DNA of 64,000 nucleotides, taken from positions 19,145,038-19,209,037 of the forward strand of contig OX421494.1 in the NCBI GenBank assembly GCA_949126835.1, read 5' to 3'. The position numbers and the translations under genes were made by a program. This DNA comes from Anisus vortex (lineage: Eukaryota; Mollusca; Gastropoda; Planorbidae). Positions 1 through 25,403 of the stretch are shown one piece after another. The first letter of the stretch is position 1; every line of letters starts with the position of its first letter. Under the pieces are notes generated by a model. It had not been told where the DNA came from, did no database searches, and saw only the letters and a program-made list of their open reading frames with translations.

Positions 1-338
1 CTCCGGCTGCGACTCCACGACTCCGACTCCTCTGTATTAATATCCGAATGTATTTTGTACATTCCTTGAAGGAAAGAAAGGCAACATACATCTACATGTC
101 ATTACCACAGGACTACTGGCAGGAAAGCCAACAGTCTAGTGTATTTAATTTTAAATATTCATGGGCCCCCTAAACTCGTGAGGGCTTCAGTACGACATAC
201 CGGCTGTACCCCTTCCCCCCCTCGTGGGGCCTGATCACTAGAGGTCACGATCGGCGACTCCAAGGGACAAACGGTTAATCCCTTACCAGTGAGAGGCTAG
301 GTTACACATGGGCGCTGCGTTCCTTGTAGCAGCAGAAC
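1..338. other. Left edge: unclassified repeat-like sequence
   Basis: Positions 1-33 are GACTCC-type triplet-rich sequence. The remainder looks like degraded retroposon sequence (GC-richer block with TCGTGGGGCCTGATCAC at 222-239), but no domain or end structure is visible. Confidence 0.3.
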
Positions 339-873
339 TAGGGATGCTAGAACCGGTTATCGGTTCTATAAAACCGGTTTAAAATCGGATGTTGGTCTCC
401 CCCTCCCCCACCCCCTCCACGCCCCCCCCCGGCGCAATGTCACGTCACATGCCGGATCAGCCAAACGTGCGTAGTTTTGTAGGTATATTTGAAAAATACT
501 TCAAACTTAATTAGTGTTTGCAGGGCATTCAAGGGGTTTATTTGTGTGAATACAATATGATTTTGTACTCTTTATCACAAAATTCTTTAGAACTAAAAAA
601 ATCTGGGCTAATTGATTAAAACCGATAATAGCTTTCAATTGTTCAATAGTGATAATCAAATTACCGATTATCGTTGACCATAATATTAAGAAGCATATGA
701 AGAGGCATATATTTATGATAACTTGTAAAATAATGTGTTGAAGGAGAATCAAAAGAATATGTATTTAATAGTGCCGTTAATAATAAAGCACAGACGTGGT
801 GTTTTGAAAATCAAAATCGGTTTTCGGTTTCAAAACCGGAATCCGGTATTCCGGTTTACGTTTAAAATCCCTA
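339..873. mobile_element. hAT-type MITE with 8-bp TSD
   Basis: Perfect 8-bp duplication AGCAGAAC at 331-338 and 874-881 flanks a 535-bp element that begins TAGGGAT and ends ATCCCTA. Subterminal CCGGTT/AACCGG-rich tracts lie at both ends. No transposase; non-autonomous hAT derivative. Confidence 0.75.
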
Positions 874-907
874 AGCAGAACAAAACACTATGTGTAAATA
901 TTACCAC

Positions 908-1262
908 CAAGGCCGTATTTAGGATTGTGGGGGCCCTGTTCCTAAATTTATGTGGGGGCCCTGTTTCTAACTTTATGTGGGGGCCCTTTTCCCAAATTTA
1001 CGAGGGGCCCTCTTGGTCTCGCCCTGCCTGCCATATAGGGCCTAACTCAGAAAAGGGTCGTTAATTCATATTACATTCTGTAAAATCATACATTTTATGT
1101 TGCAAGTATCTTGGTTGAACTGGAGCGCTTTAAATTGTTTGGGAATAATGGAATTTTATTTTACATTTTCAACGAAATATGGGGATGAAACTCAAACATT
1201 TCCTTTTGTGTGGGGGCCTCTGTTCTAATGGAACATGTGGAACATTCCTAAATACGCCACTG
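908..1262. mobile_element. hAT-type MITE with near-perfect 8-bp TSD
   Basis: Flanked by ATTACCAC (900-907) and ATTGCCAC (1263-1270). Ends are inverted (GGCCGTATTTAGGATT against AATTCCTAAATACGCC-like right end). Inside, about 929-1010 carries three imperfect copies of a 27-bp unit with TGGGGGCCCT. Confidence 0.7.
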
Positions 1263-1270
1263 ATTGCCAC

Positions 1271-1690
1271 TCCTAATTGTGCGTTGTGTGCGTAGCGCAT
1301 TTATAAGTCGTAAAGGCGGCATTTTTTGTAGGCCTATTGAACGCAAATTACATTATGGAAAGAATCGTAAATGTGTGAAAGCCTCTCTAGGCCTCTAATA
1401 AAGGTATGCTTGTACACTAGTAACTTAAGATGCGTTTTATTTAGGACCTATGGCCTAGGCCTATAGCCTACTAAGGCAGTGTTTAGCATTCCGAGAAAAC
1501 CGCGCGTGCCATGTCCTAGCATTTTAAATCATTACAAACAATGGTAATTAGTAATTTGGGCACTTGTATAGCGTCATCAATACCGGCGCCGAGCAGTCTA
1601 TAATAATATGACGTTTAGTCTAATGACGCATTTCAAATTAGTTAAAAAGACTTTTTTTGTGTGTCGACCCGCTACAGTATTAAAATAGGG
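1271..1690. other. No gene seen
   Basis: AT-rich sequence with several TAGGCCTA-type palindromes (about 1380-1475); no ORF or repeat structure of note. Confidence 0.4.
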
Positions 1691-1784
1691 ATAGGATCTT
1701 GAGTAGGGATGGGGACTTAGAGGAAGAAACAGATATTTTACTTTCTCATATCACTAATTTATGTAGGCCTATTGATCGGTTGTT

Positions 1785-1885
1785 TAGTAGGAGTCGGAGT
1801 CGGAGTCGGTGCATTATTTGCCGACTCCGACTCCAGGTACCCAAATTTCCTCCGACTCCGACTCCTCGACTCCGACTCCACAGCC
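1785..1885. repeat. GACTCC repeat forming a long hairpin
   Basis: GGAGTCGGAGTCGG near 1791 faces CCGACTCCGACTCC near 1820 across a loop of about 11 nt, a perfect 14-bp stem, followed by further GACTCC units to 1885. Opposing ORFs here are low-complexity artefacts. Confidence 0.7.
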
Positions 1886-2039
1886 CTGCTCCTTGATATC
1901 ATCACCCCATTGTCTCTTCTACCTGCCTCTCTTTCTTCCACCTTGCACTGTGCACTCGGATCTTGCCACTTGCCCGTACTATCTGAGTTTTCTGAATTTA
2001 ATGGAGCTTAAATCCTCGTGAGGGCTAATTTGTAACTCG

Positions 2040-2700
2040 ATCTTTGTAGAAGATGTTGGAAATTTTACGCAGGCATCTCATTTCCAGGGCTCTGATTCTT
2101 TTCTGGAGATCTGCTGTAAGTGTCCATGTTTTACATTTTTACAGCCGTACATAAAAACTGCCATCGCCAGGTAGCGAATCAGTCAAATCCTCGAGTACAG
2201 TGAGATTTTCTTGCTTCGAAAGATGTTTTTTAGCTTGCAAAGTGCTGCAGTTGTCTGGGCTTTTCTAGCAACAATTTCCGGCTTGGATCCTACATCGGAT
2301 ATTATAAATCCAATATATTTTAATGATCAGACTTTATCGAGCCTCTGGCCGCCCGCTTGTATTTCTGATTCAAACTCTTTGTTTGCCAAAGCTTTAGTCT
2401 TTTCAGCGTTGATTTCCATGCCATACGCCGTTGATATTTTCTCTAGTTTGGCTTTTAACTCCCTCAGTTCATCATCACTGCCAGCTAAGCCATCTATGTC
2501 ATCGACAAAGCGAAGACCCGATGCTGACTGTCCCGACGTGGTCATCCAGTGCATATGTCGTGATCCTTTCTAGGTAAATATTGAAAAGTGTTGGAGAGAG
2601 TAAGCACCCTTGACGCACGCCAATGGTTGTTTTGAACCCGTTGTCAGGGACATGTTGCAGATGGCTGCACTGGTAGCCTTATCATACAGGCTTTTGATGA
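2040..2700 (-). mobile_element. LINE reverse transcriptase fragment
   Basis: Minus-strand translation gives LRFVDDIDGLAGSDDELREL (the RT catalytic FxDD box followed by the typical helix) and the further segment GMEINAEKTKALA, with SLYDKATSAAI upstream of a frameshift. Non-LTR retrotransposon piece, both ends missing. It lies where the last exon of GCNT copy A would be expected. Confidence 0.75.
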
Positions 2701-3085
2701 CTATTTTATCTATCAAATTAAATATATCTCTCAAAACTATATCTAAACTTGTCTTAACTAAAATATCTCTAAATTGTATCTCTCATATTTATCTTACAAT
2801 CCTATTCTCAATCTGCTCTTCAAATCTATCCCACAATCTTATCTTCCAATAATGTTTCCCTAACTATATCACAATCTATCTTCTAATCTATATCTCAGCC
2901 CAATCCCCCGATGTTATTACGTTATCTTATTTTTCAACCTGATCTTTTAAACTAACCTCACAATGTCATCTCCCAAAGTTATTTTCCAATGTATTCCACA
3001 CATTATTATAATTTTATCTTATCTGCCAATATAATCTCACAATCTATTCGTCTAATGTTGCATCCCAATATTATCTCTCAAACTG
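2700..3085. repeat. Degenerate ATCT/TCTC repeat, GCNT copy A intron 5
   Basis: Irregular succession of ATCTCTCAA, ATCTTATCT and similar words. The same kind of tract occupies intron 5 of copy B (45580-45990), so it predates the duplication. Confidence 0.6.
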
Positions 3086-3100
3086 TCTTCTATAACACAC

Positions 3101-16711
<13,611 letters not shown>

Positions 16712-16935
16712 TTTTATTTATTAAAAATAATTTTATACCCCTCCAAACTGTAAAATAATCACTAAAGCCGCTTGCTGAAGTATCTAAACATTTAAGTATT
16801 CTAAGCAAGTATTATGTCCATTTGTCAATTAGAATTTCTGCAATGTCTGTACAAGTCTATCTTACACTGAATGCTATTACAGATGGGATTCGAATTTCTT
16901 GGTTCGGTAACAACTAAGTTCGGATTCGTTAAGAC
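16712..16935 (-). promoter_or_regulatory. Conserved 5' flank of GCNT copy A
   Basis: About 220 bp upstream of the copy A ATG aligns by eye with 54755-54970 upstream of copy B, including shared blocks such as GCAAGTATTATG and CTATTACAGATGGGA (plus-strand reading) and GGTTCGGTAACAACTAA. This probably holds the 5' UTR and core promoter carried along in the duplication. I see no clear TATA box. Confidence 0.45.
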
Positions 16936-17029
16936 AGTATGTTCAGGTTCTGTAGAATCCCAAGTCCCGTGTGGCGTTAAGAGATTATGGACGTTTTATG
17001 TTGTCTTACGTTTTGGTGCTATCAATCTT

Positions 17030-17690
17030 CACCACTGATCTATAAAAACAATGGATTGCGCCTTCTTAATAAATTGGTTTGAGCACTTATCGATATAAAA
17101 CAAATTGTGTCTAAAACTTACTGCGCCACTGATCTATAAATAGATCGGAACGGAATCTATGTTGCTGCCATTTTACACAATATGCATATGAATTATTGCT
17201 GTCAGGCTTCTGACTTCTTATTAAAAATATAAAACTAAAATAATAATATCTAAAGGAAAGAAAAAGAAAACAAATACCAAACAATAAAAAAAATGAATAA
17301 TAAAAGAAGTAGACAGCAATATTTCGCAGTACGGTAAAACCCGGTTCTGAAACACTAAATTTGAAAGCATTTAAAAGGGACATCATTCGGAAATGGTGCC
17401 TGTTTTATAGCCTTAACATACGGTGATTAGTAAAAAAATAAATAGACGAATTAAGTAATATTGTTGATAAAATAAAAATTTCTTTTGGAGGACGTTTCCA
17501 ATCTATACATTTAACTTTTAATCCAATTAGTCAAACGGCTTAGGAGACTATAGAGCAGAAACAAACATCTAAATAAATAAACAAACTCACGGTAATTATA
17601 TATAATCAGTGACAGTATAAACAGAATGGCGGACATTTCTTCAAGGATGTTACTTCCAAGCCCAATTCATTCTTTTTATAGATCAGTGAT
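17030..17690. mobile_element. TIR element upstream of GCNT copy A
   Basis: Left end CCACTGATCTATAAAAACAA and right end TTTTTATAGATCAGTGATC are inverted. The left motif recurs at 17124-17140. About 17500-17640 is shared, inverted, with 8520-8690. Non-autonomous. Confidence 0.5.
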
Positions 17691-17884
17691 CTTCACGGTT
17701 TATTCTCATTAAGTGGAACGAAAATAATTGAGACTTTTCATCAACAGTATATATTTGATTGGCCTTACGCAAAAGGGGGGGGGGGGATACAGAAAACCTA
17801 TAAAAGTATCAGAGCTTCTCTAAACTTTGAAATTTGGACTTTTTTTTTTTTTTCAGAAGGTACAAATTACTGCATTTGGACACA

Positions 17885-18010
17885 GTGGCAGAGCAGAAGT
17901 GCGATCGACTGGCGATCTGAAGGTTCTGGGCTCGAATCCTGGTGCAGGCTAGGATTTTCTTCCAGGGATTTGAGGGTGCCCCTGAGTCAAACTAACTCTG
18001 AAATATCTGG
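17885..18010 (+). mobile_element. tRNA-derived SINE, copy 2 (truncated)
   Basis: GATCGACTGGCGATCTGAAG, then GGGCTCGAATCCTGG (B box) and GATTTGAGGGTGCCCCTGAGTC; stops before the rest of the body. Confidence 0.7.
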
Positions 18011-18547
18011 ATAGGATCGGTTAAAAACGAAGTTCGATGCTTTTGTTCATTATTTTAGATCGGTTTGGTTTTAATTTGAATAAAATATGTTTAAATATGA
18101 TTTATAAAAACAAGCTTTGATATCGACATGCATTAAAAATATATATATTTACGTATCATAGTACACCGGAACTTGTGAATAACTAGAAGTCTAAGTTGAA
18201 TAATAGCATTGTGCAGAGACGAATTGATGAAATGGCAGGTGATAAAGAGAGTGCATTGTATGATTACCTAAAAACATTTCAATTTCCTTTATAACTTGAT
18301 GAGTACACACTACCAGAAGGTCAAGCTTTACTTTTTTACTAACGTTTATTTTATTATATAACTGAAAATGTGTCAATTGGCTACAAAAAAAAATTAAGGA
18401 CACTACAAGCCAATTTATATTACTTGAACTAAAAGCCTTTTTAAGGAAAAAAGAAACTCATATTGATTAAGAAAATATCCATGTTATTACATTTGGCATG
18501 TTAAGTGCGCTCTTGGTATAAATTGCAGTGGCAGATGTATGGGTAAT
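18011..18547. other. No gene seen
   Basis: AT-rich spacer between the SINE fragment and LTR element I. Confidence 0.4.
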
Positions 18548-18964
18548 TGTAACAATATAAAAACCTACATAATACAGTAGAAGGGGCTTGTAACCACAGA
18601 TAAATGTAGGGCAGTAGTGCGTGACCAGCGGTTTGCGCACGGGATCTGTAAAGGGGAGAGAAAGGTGGTGAAAGGACAGGATGTGCAGCGGGTGTGTAAC
18701 AATGGGAGTTCAGTGTCCAGTGTGATATGTGGAAAGTCGATGTTTTTGGTAGAGTTATGGCATTGCAAACGATTGTATAATGTTTTATGAAACGTGTATT
18801 GTGTAAGTTAATAAAGTTACTTTTGCTGGAATACAGTGTTGAGAATCATACTATGAGTAGTGTACTGTTCTGTACAGTTTCGTGTTACATATTAAAAAAA
18901 GCCTACAAAGATAAAATAATAACAATTACACATGTGTAAAGTTACAATGGTGTCAGAAGTTACA
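18548..18964 (+). repeat. 5' LTR of element I
   Basis: 417 bp, TGTAAC...GTTACA. Contains AATAAAGTTAC near 18810 (poly-A type signal). The same minus-strand ORF appears in both LTRs and is an artefact. Confidence 0.93.
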
Positions 18965-18965
18965 A

Positions 18966-18978
18966 TGGTGTCAGAAGT
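18966..18978 (+). promoter_or_regulatory. Primer binding site of element I
   Basis: TGGTGTCAGAAGT, one base after the LTR; starts with the obligatory TGG. Resembles the Leu-tRNA type site of related animal elements, but the exact tRNA is not certain. Confidence 0.7.
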
Positions 18979-19145
18979 AAAGGCCATATTCATCAGTTTA
19001 CAGTATAATAGTCGTTTTCGACACATACGAATCGTGTCAGAAGTAAAGGCCATATTCATCAGTTTACAGTATAATAGTCGTTTCTGACACATACGAATCG
19101 TGTCAGAAGTAAAGGCTATATTTAACAATTTTCAGAATTAATAAA
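18977..19145 (+). repeat. 66-bp tandem repeat in the element I leader
   Basis: Two and a half copies of a unit of about 66 bp that includes GTAAAGGCCATATTCATCAG and ends TACGAATCGTGTCAGAA, so each unit repeats the primer-site core GTGTCAGAAGT. TTCTGACAC and GTGTCAGAA within a unit can pair as a hairpin. Confidence 0.8.
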
Positions 19146-20969
19146 CTTTTCTGACAAGTATAATATGTTTCTGTGAAAACTTATTGTTGGAAGTATTTCA
19201 TGTTACGTTCTCTGGACAGCTATGTTCAGTGTGTAGGAAAGTTACAGTTGTACTAAAGTGACACACTGCCATGAAGGCGCCGTGATAAAGGTCAACTCTG
19301 ATCTAAACAAGGACTGTGTATAAGTGTCTACGACAAAGATAGACTACAATAAGAAAATAATTTACAGTGAACTTGGAATAAGAGTTGTTTCACACTGGAC
19401 TAAGCACGTTTCTGTGTTTGTGAAGAAAAGTGAAATAAAGAAATAAAAAATCGTTTACGAAGGCGGATATTAAATAATTGACCAGCACATAACCGGAACT
19501 CGACTAGCTTATTAGCGCAACTCTTGAAAGAAAAGCTGTGTACATGTGATCACTATCACTAGAGCACTATCGGAAAAACACGAGTTAACAAGCGTCTTGA
19601 AGGTGACATTGACAATCGATACAATTTATATACTCGGAGTTTATTAAAACAAATAGACTGTAAAAACTGAAAGTTTTAATATATTTGGATTACTTGGATG
19701 ATTATCAACTGAGTCATCGAAGCTTTCAAATATATGATGTGAAATAACAATGTTTACTTTGGATTATGGACAGTATTGATCTACTATAACAAGGAAACAC
19801 GATTCCTACTTTTCTACTTTTTATGTATTATATTTGTTTTATATGTTTTGTATTTATGTTATGTATAGAATTTTTTTTACATGATTCATTTTTTCTATAC
19901 ATGACCTTTTAGGGTATTTTGTTTTGTCAATCTGAGGGAGCGTATATATTTCATATACTTGTATTCCTGTGATAGGAAATTTTGTTGCCTCATTTTATCA
20001 AAATTAAAATTTATATGTTTGAATATGTATTGTCATGTTTGTAAATCGTCAGTATAAGTAATTATTTCTTGGTGTGTAGTTTATATATATACCCGTTTGT
20101 TTTGATGTACATACAGTGATGTCTTAATTGTGTGTGTTGAATTGTTGATAAATATTGTAATTCTTCTGTCCATCTTTCTCTATCCACAAAAAAAAAACAA
20201 AAAAAAAAAACAGCAATTGATTGTATAGAGCGTTCTTAGTGGGCGTGGCTTAGGTTTTTAGTGACGTATTTGTGTAAATAAAGAACCCACTTGAGGTACA
20301 AATGTAACGTGGTGAAAGTGAAGTACTTCTTTATCAAGCAAAATTCACATCTGAATATTGGCTATCCTACTAAAAAAAAACGAGGTAAATAGTAGTACTG
20401 TAGATTAATTGATTAACGTGATTAGGCTAGGGCCGGCTAGACCTATTATTTACACTTTCAATTTCACTTTATAGGCCTACACTTTTAATGTCTCGTAGGC
20501 TAGGCTACGATGTCAAGTGATAGTCACATGATAGTTTTGTTGGTGAATAGGCTATCTAGTCAAGTCACTAATAGGCTCACATCGTCTATGATCTATGTCT
20601 ATGATAATAATTTAATAGCCTATTTTATTTAACATACATAATACAGCTTAAATCTTAATAAGACTTAAAACACAACACATTATTTAAAAAAAGCTCGAGC
20701 CTATATGAAACTTTATTAATACAGCGGCCATTTTTACTTGTACACCATTACTCAAAGTAAACACAAATCACGTGCTTTTTGTCACGGGATTGCAAACGCC
20801 CTATTTATGTTGTCTTGTTGTGTTCAATTATTGTAAATATATTGAATTACTCATAAGACATTTGATAAGTATTTGCATTCAAATATTGAGTATTATATTT
20901 TTGTTTCAAATTTGATAATTATTAGCATTCAAATTGAGTGTTATATTTTGTTTCAATTTTCACTAAGTA
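19146..20969 (+). other. Long untranslated leader of element I
   Basis: About 1.8 kb without a coding signal. It includes an A-rich run at 20188-20210, AATAAAG at 20277-20283, and two imperfect copies of a 60-bp unit at about 20870-20960. It could hold an older nested insertion, but no ends are seen. Confidence 0.5.
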
Positions 20970-21023
20970 TTGTACTCTTGTGTCGGTGACACAAAGAAAC
21001 ATATAAACTGTATTTTGAAAAAA

Positions 21024-22214
21024 ATGGATTACTATAATGAATTCACAGCTGTAGCTAAAGAATTCGGGTTGACTGGCATAGAAATGAGAGACTTTGTAGA
21101 AGAGAAGGTCAAAGAGGCAATGGAAGAGGAGAGACAAAAGCAAGTGAAAGAAAGATAGGAGAGAGTGGAAAAAAGGGAACTTGAACAACTTAAAAATGAC
21201 AACCTAAAACTACAAGTTGATCTGCAGAGCAAAGGGCAAGATCCCGGTAGTGTCGCAAAGGAAAAATCAACACCAAAAGACAAAATTAAAGTTAGAAAAT
21301 ACGACAGCAAGAAAGAAAAAATGGATGTCTATCTAGACTATTTTGAGTCTATAATGGTCATGAAAGGCTATGAGGAAAAAGATTGGCCGGCACAGCTGAT
21401 GGCAAAACTAACCGGCGAAGCGTTTGAGGCTTATAATAGTATAGCCAAGGAGGAAAAGACTAAATATAACAATATAAAACAAGCACTGTTATTCCATTTC
21501 GGCAAGTCCAAAAATGACTACAGAAGGGAATTCCATGAAAAAAGAATTAAAATGGATAGAGACCCACAGATGATAGTACATGATGCACATGTAAAACTAA
21601 CTAAATGGCTGGAACTCACAGGCATAGATAACAGTAGTCCCCAAGCCATTCTAGACATGGTATTGATAGACAAGTTTCTAGAAAATGCAACACGAGACTT
21701 TTTTACGTACCTGACTGATAAAAAAATCCGTACACAAATAGCCTTAACAAATGCGTTACGCACATTCAAAGATTCGCATCCAAACGTAGAGATGGATAAA
21801 AGACAAGATGTCTTTGCTCTAATACAAAACCGAAGACTGGAAAAAAGACAAGGTCAAAGGTATCAAAGCCTACCGAACACAGGAATCAGGCAAACTACTA
21901 TTTGCTGGTATTGCAATAAGAAAGGGCATATTGCGAGAAATTGCTACTCAAATAGAAGTCAGACAATTAGGATATCTCCCAACGGCAGTCCAGTAAGGAA
22001 GAAAACCGACGACAGATCCAAACAAGGGCATTTTGAGACGAGAGGGAGAGGATCATGGAGAGGCAGATGGAATCATAATTCCAAAAACAGAGATGTTGAT
22101 CAAACCTGGAGAAAGAATGACAGCGGAGAAGGGCATGATAAAGAAAAAAAGAAACAAGAAACACAATCTGGAGACACTATAGCCACCATTGACACTCTTG
22201 GGAAACTCAAATAA
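21024..22214 (+). pseudogene. gag of element I (SCAN-like capsid, zinc knuckle; one in-frame stop)
   Basis: ATG at 21024; an in-frame TAG at 21156 separates the first 44 codons from the rest, which stays in the same frame to TAA at 22212. N-terminal coiled-coil (Lys/Glu-rich, about residues 25-70). A capsid region about 90-260 has Y..E-FHEKRIK and TKWLELTGID, then DMVLIDKFLE, a pattern like SCAN domains. A CCHC knuckle CWYCNKKGHIARNC lies at 21903-21944, followed by an Arg/Gly-rich tail. The stop looks like a point change, since flanking residues read normally. Confidence 0.85.
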
Positions 22215-25132
22215 TTCTACCCAGTTTATATCAATAATAGGAGATGTATGTGCCTTAGAGATTCCGGATGCACAACCATTGTGGTCAATAGCAAAATGGT
22301 AGATGAAGAAGAATGTGATGGTCAAAAGGACACTCTGGTAATGGCTGATGGAACCAGAAGAGAATGTCCAACCGCAACTCTGACAATAAACTCGCCCTGG
22401 TTTCAAGGTGAAGTCCGAGCGAGAGTTTTGAAAGATGCGATTTGTGATCTGATCATAGGCAATATTGAAGGTGTAGTTGACGATTCTGACGAAATGCTCA
22501 AGACATGGTGCGACAACAACTATCAGATTTGCGCCAGCGTGCAAACAAGAGCTGAAGCAAAGAGAAAAGAAAATAGGGACATTGACATGTATGAAAAGAT
22601 AGAAGTTGGAAACAAAGTTATGTCCAGGAAAGAATTTAAAAAACTACAAGAACAGGACAAAACTATAACAGAATTAAAACAGAATCTCACAAAAGAATGT
22701 CAAACAGGCCACATCAAACAGTACAAACTAGATAGAGGCATATTGGTAAACGTTGTAGGAGAAGGCGCATGTACTAGATTGGTGATTCCAGACAAGTTGC
22801 AAGAAGCTATTATCAAAATGGCACATGATAGTCCTTTAGGGGGACATATGGGCTCCAAGAAAACAACTGTTACCATAGCAGAAAACTTTTACTGGCCTAA
22901 GATGTCCAAGCACATAAAAGAATACATTAAGAAATGTACAGTATGTTTACGACACAATCCCAAAGATGGAAAACAAACAGCGCCGATACAACCGTCTGAC
23001 AAGGCGAATTTTCTATTCGAGAAAATTGCAGTGGATCTAGTAGGCCCGTTTAAAGAAATGTCAAAGAAAAAACATGTATGCTCTTACTATAGTGGACATA
23101 GCCACCAGATGGGCTGAAGCCATTCCACTGAAGCGAATAAATGCTGAAACTATATGTACTGAGTTACTCAATGTTTTCAGCAGATATGGTTTTCCCCAAA
23201 CCATTCTATCAGATAACGGCAGCCAGTTCAAAGGACAGATGACAAATGCTATTATGAAAATGCTGAATATTACGCAGGTGCACAGCACAATTTACCATCC
23301 TCAATCAAATGGAGTGATTGAAAGACTCAATAAAACAATAAAAAACATGCTTTCAAAGGCTACAGTAGACCATGAAGACAGATGACATGAGTATCTACCT
23401 ATGGTACTGTTCACTTACAACAGCAGTAAACACGATAGCACTGGTTTTAGTCCATTTCAGTTAATGTTTGGACACAACCCATCAAGTCCTTTAAAAAATT
23501 TTAAAGACAGAATGATAAGCAGACAAGATGCCATAAGGGACAAATACCAACTAATGTCTGAAACCAGAGACAAAATACTATACAGTATTGAAACGGCAAA
23601 ACAGAGATTGATAAAACAAAGTAAAAGACACAGAGCAATAAAAAACAAAAACAGACAATTAAGGACATTTGAGCCACAACAACAAGTTTTAGTATGGTTG
23701 CCAAACACAAAGAATGAGCACAAGTGGTAAGGTCCCTACAAAATTGAAGACAAAATTAGCAATGTGACACATGGTGTAAATATAAAAGGACATGTGAAAA
23801 AACTGCACATAGATAAATTACGAGCATATGGTGACAATAGAGAAGAACAACAATCAGTCAACATCATCAACAAACATAGTGATGAAAGTGAAATAGGTGC
23901 AATGAAAATGAAAAGCCCAAACAAAGAGACCATACTTATTGATATGCCAGATATTATTAAAGATAGGGTGATGGCAATATTAAACAAGTACAAAGATGTT
24001 ATCACAAAAGAAACAGGCAACACGACAACGGTAACTCATAAGATTGAACTGCTAGAACACGAACCGTTCGAGGCTAAATTATATCCTATTCCCATGGCAT
24101 ATAGAGACACAGTAAAGAAAGAAATAGACTACCTTCTTAAAGAAAAGAAAATCAGAAAATCCACTGAAACTAACTATACTTCACCAGCTGTTATTGTCAA
24201 AATAAAGAATGGTACAATCCGTCTCTGCTGTGACTATAGGCAATTAAACAATATAACAAAATTTGACCATGAGCCAATTGGAGACCCAAGATAAATAGTG
24301 GACAAAATTGGTAATTCCAAAATATTTACTACATTCGACTTGAACAGAGGTTTTTGGCAGATAAGCATGGATCCTGCTGCTATAACATATACGGCATTTG
24401 TAGCTATGGATGACGTATATGAATGGCTAGTGATGCCGTTCGGGCTAGTCAACAGCACTGCCACTTTCAGCAGATTCATGAAAACTATGTTGAAGGGAAT
24501 TCCAAATGTGGTACATTACGTGGACGATATATGTATCCACACCAAATACTGGGAAACTCACATCCATACATTGGAAATTGTACTTGAGAGGCTGAAAAAG
24601 CATCACGTCACAATCTCACCTGAAAAAATAAGCGTAGGAAAGAAACATATTGATTTTTTTGGTTACAGAATAGGAGAAAGCAAAGTGACTCTCACTGCAG
24701 AAAATGAAAGCAAGATCTTCAACTTGAACATCCCAAAATCAAAGAAACAAGTTCAAACCTTATTAGGACTATGCAATTTCTATAGAACCTTTATAAAAAA
24801 AATATGCAGAAATTGTACATTCACTGACAGAGCTAACTAGAAAGAAAGATGCTCGAAAATTCCATTTCACAGAGGATTGCTTGAGGGCATTGGCAGACAT
24901 AAAAGAATCACCTGGAAAGAAGCCAATTTTGGTTGCACCAAGGTGGAACAAACCTTTCGTGGTTTCTACTGACGCCTCAGCTATCGCTCTAGGGCCTTGT
25001 CTTATGCAAGAGAAGGATGGAATGCTACACCCAATACAGTATCTAAGCAGGAATCTAACGAAAACGGAGGGTAACTATAGCACTATAGAGAGAGAATGCC
25101 TTGCAATAGTTTGGACATTCTCAGTAGAATGA
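22215..25132 (+). pseudogene. pol of element I: protease, integrase, RT, partial RNase H
   Basis: Same frame as gag after the TAA. Protease LRDSGCTTIVV (22253-22285); integrase zinc finger HDSPLGGHMG...CTVCLRH (22820-22955); integrase core VDLVGPF, LSDNGSQFKG and NGVIERLNK (23032-23330); FSPFQLMFGHNP (23446-23482); GPY module after a TAA at 23728; RT with LCCDYRQLNN (24223), FDLNRGFWQI (24334), MPFGLVNSTATF (24433) and YVDDICIH (24517). RNase H starts with VSTDASAIALGPC and YSTIERECLAIVW but stops at 25132 without its last third. Lesions: frameshift near 23066-23073, TGA 23383, TAA 23728, TAA 24292, frameshift near 24794-24801. Integrase precedes RT, opposite to ordinary Gypsy elements. Confidence 0.9.
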
Positions 25133-25388
25133 TAATAAATACAGACATATTGTAAAGACTTAAACAATGCAAGCAGAACTTGTATTTGGAAAAGTTTGAT
25201 AGCTGATATTACATTATTATGATTGTGAAACAGAACTTTGTTTCGACAAATTACTATGTACTCTATTCAATTTGCATTTTTTCTATAATAAGCATATTTT
25301 TCTTCCATGTTGTTAAATAGTTAAAGATTATACTAGAATTGTTGTTATGCAGCTAAAATGTTTTAAGTAGAAAACATTTTTTTTTTGT
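25133..25388 (+). other. 3' untranslated region of element I
   Basis: AT-rich, no coding signal. The rest of RNase H is not found here in any frame, so the domain end was probably deleted. Confidence 0.5.
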
Positions 25389-25403
25389 AAAGATGGGGGT
25401 GAG
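25389..25403 (+). promoter_or_regulatory. Polypurine tract of element I
   Basis: AAAGATGGGGGTGAG directly before the TGTAAC of the 3' LTR, the plus-strand priming site expected there. Confidence 0.75.

Noticed and set aside
18565..18768. Conserved 67-residue minus-strand ORF, repeated at 25421-25624
   Set aside because: Identical because it lies in the two LTRs of element I; antisense to the element, no domain.
18892..19128. ORF with internal protein repeats
   Set aside because: Reverse translation of the 66-bp leader repeat of element I.
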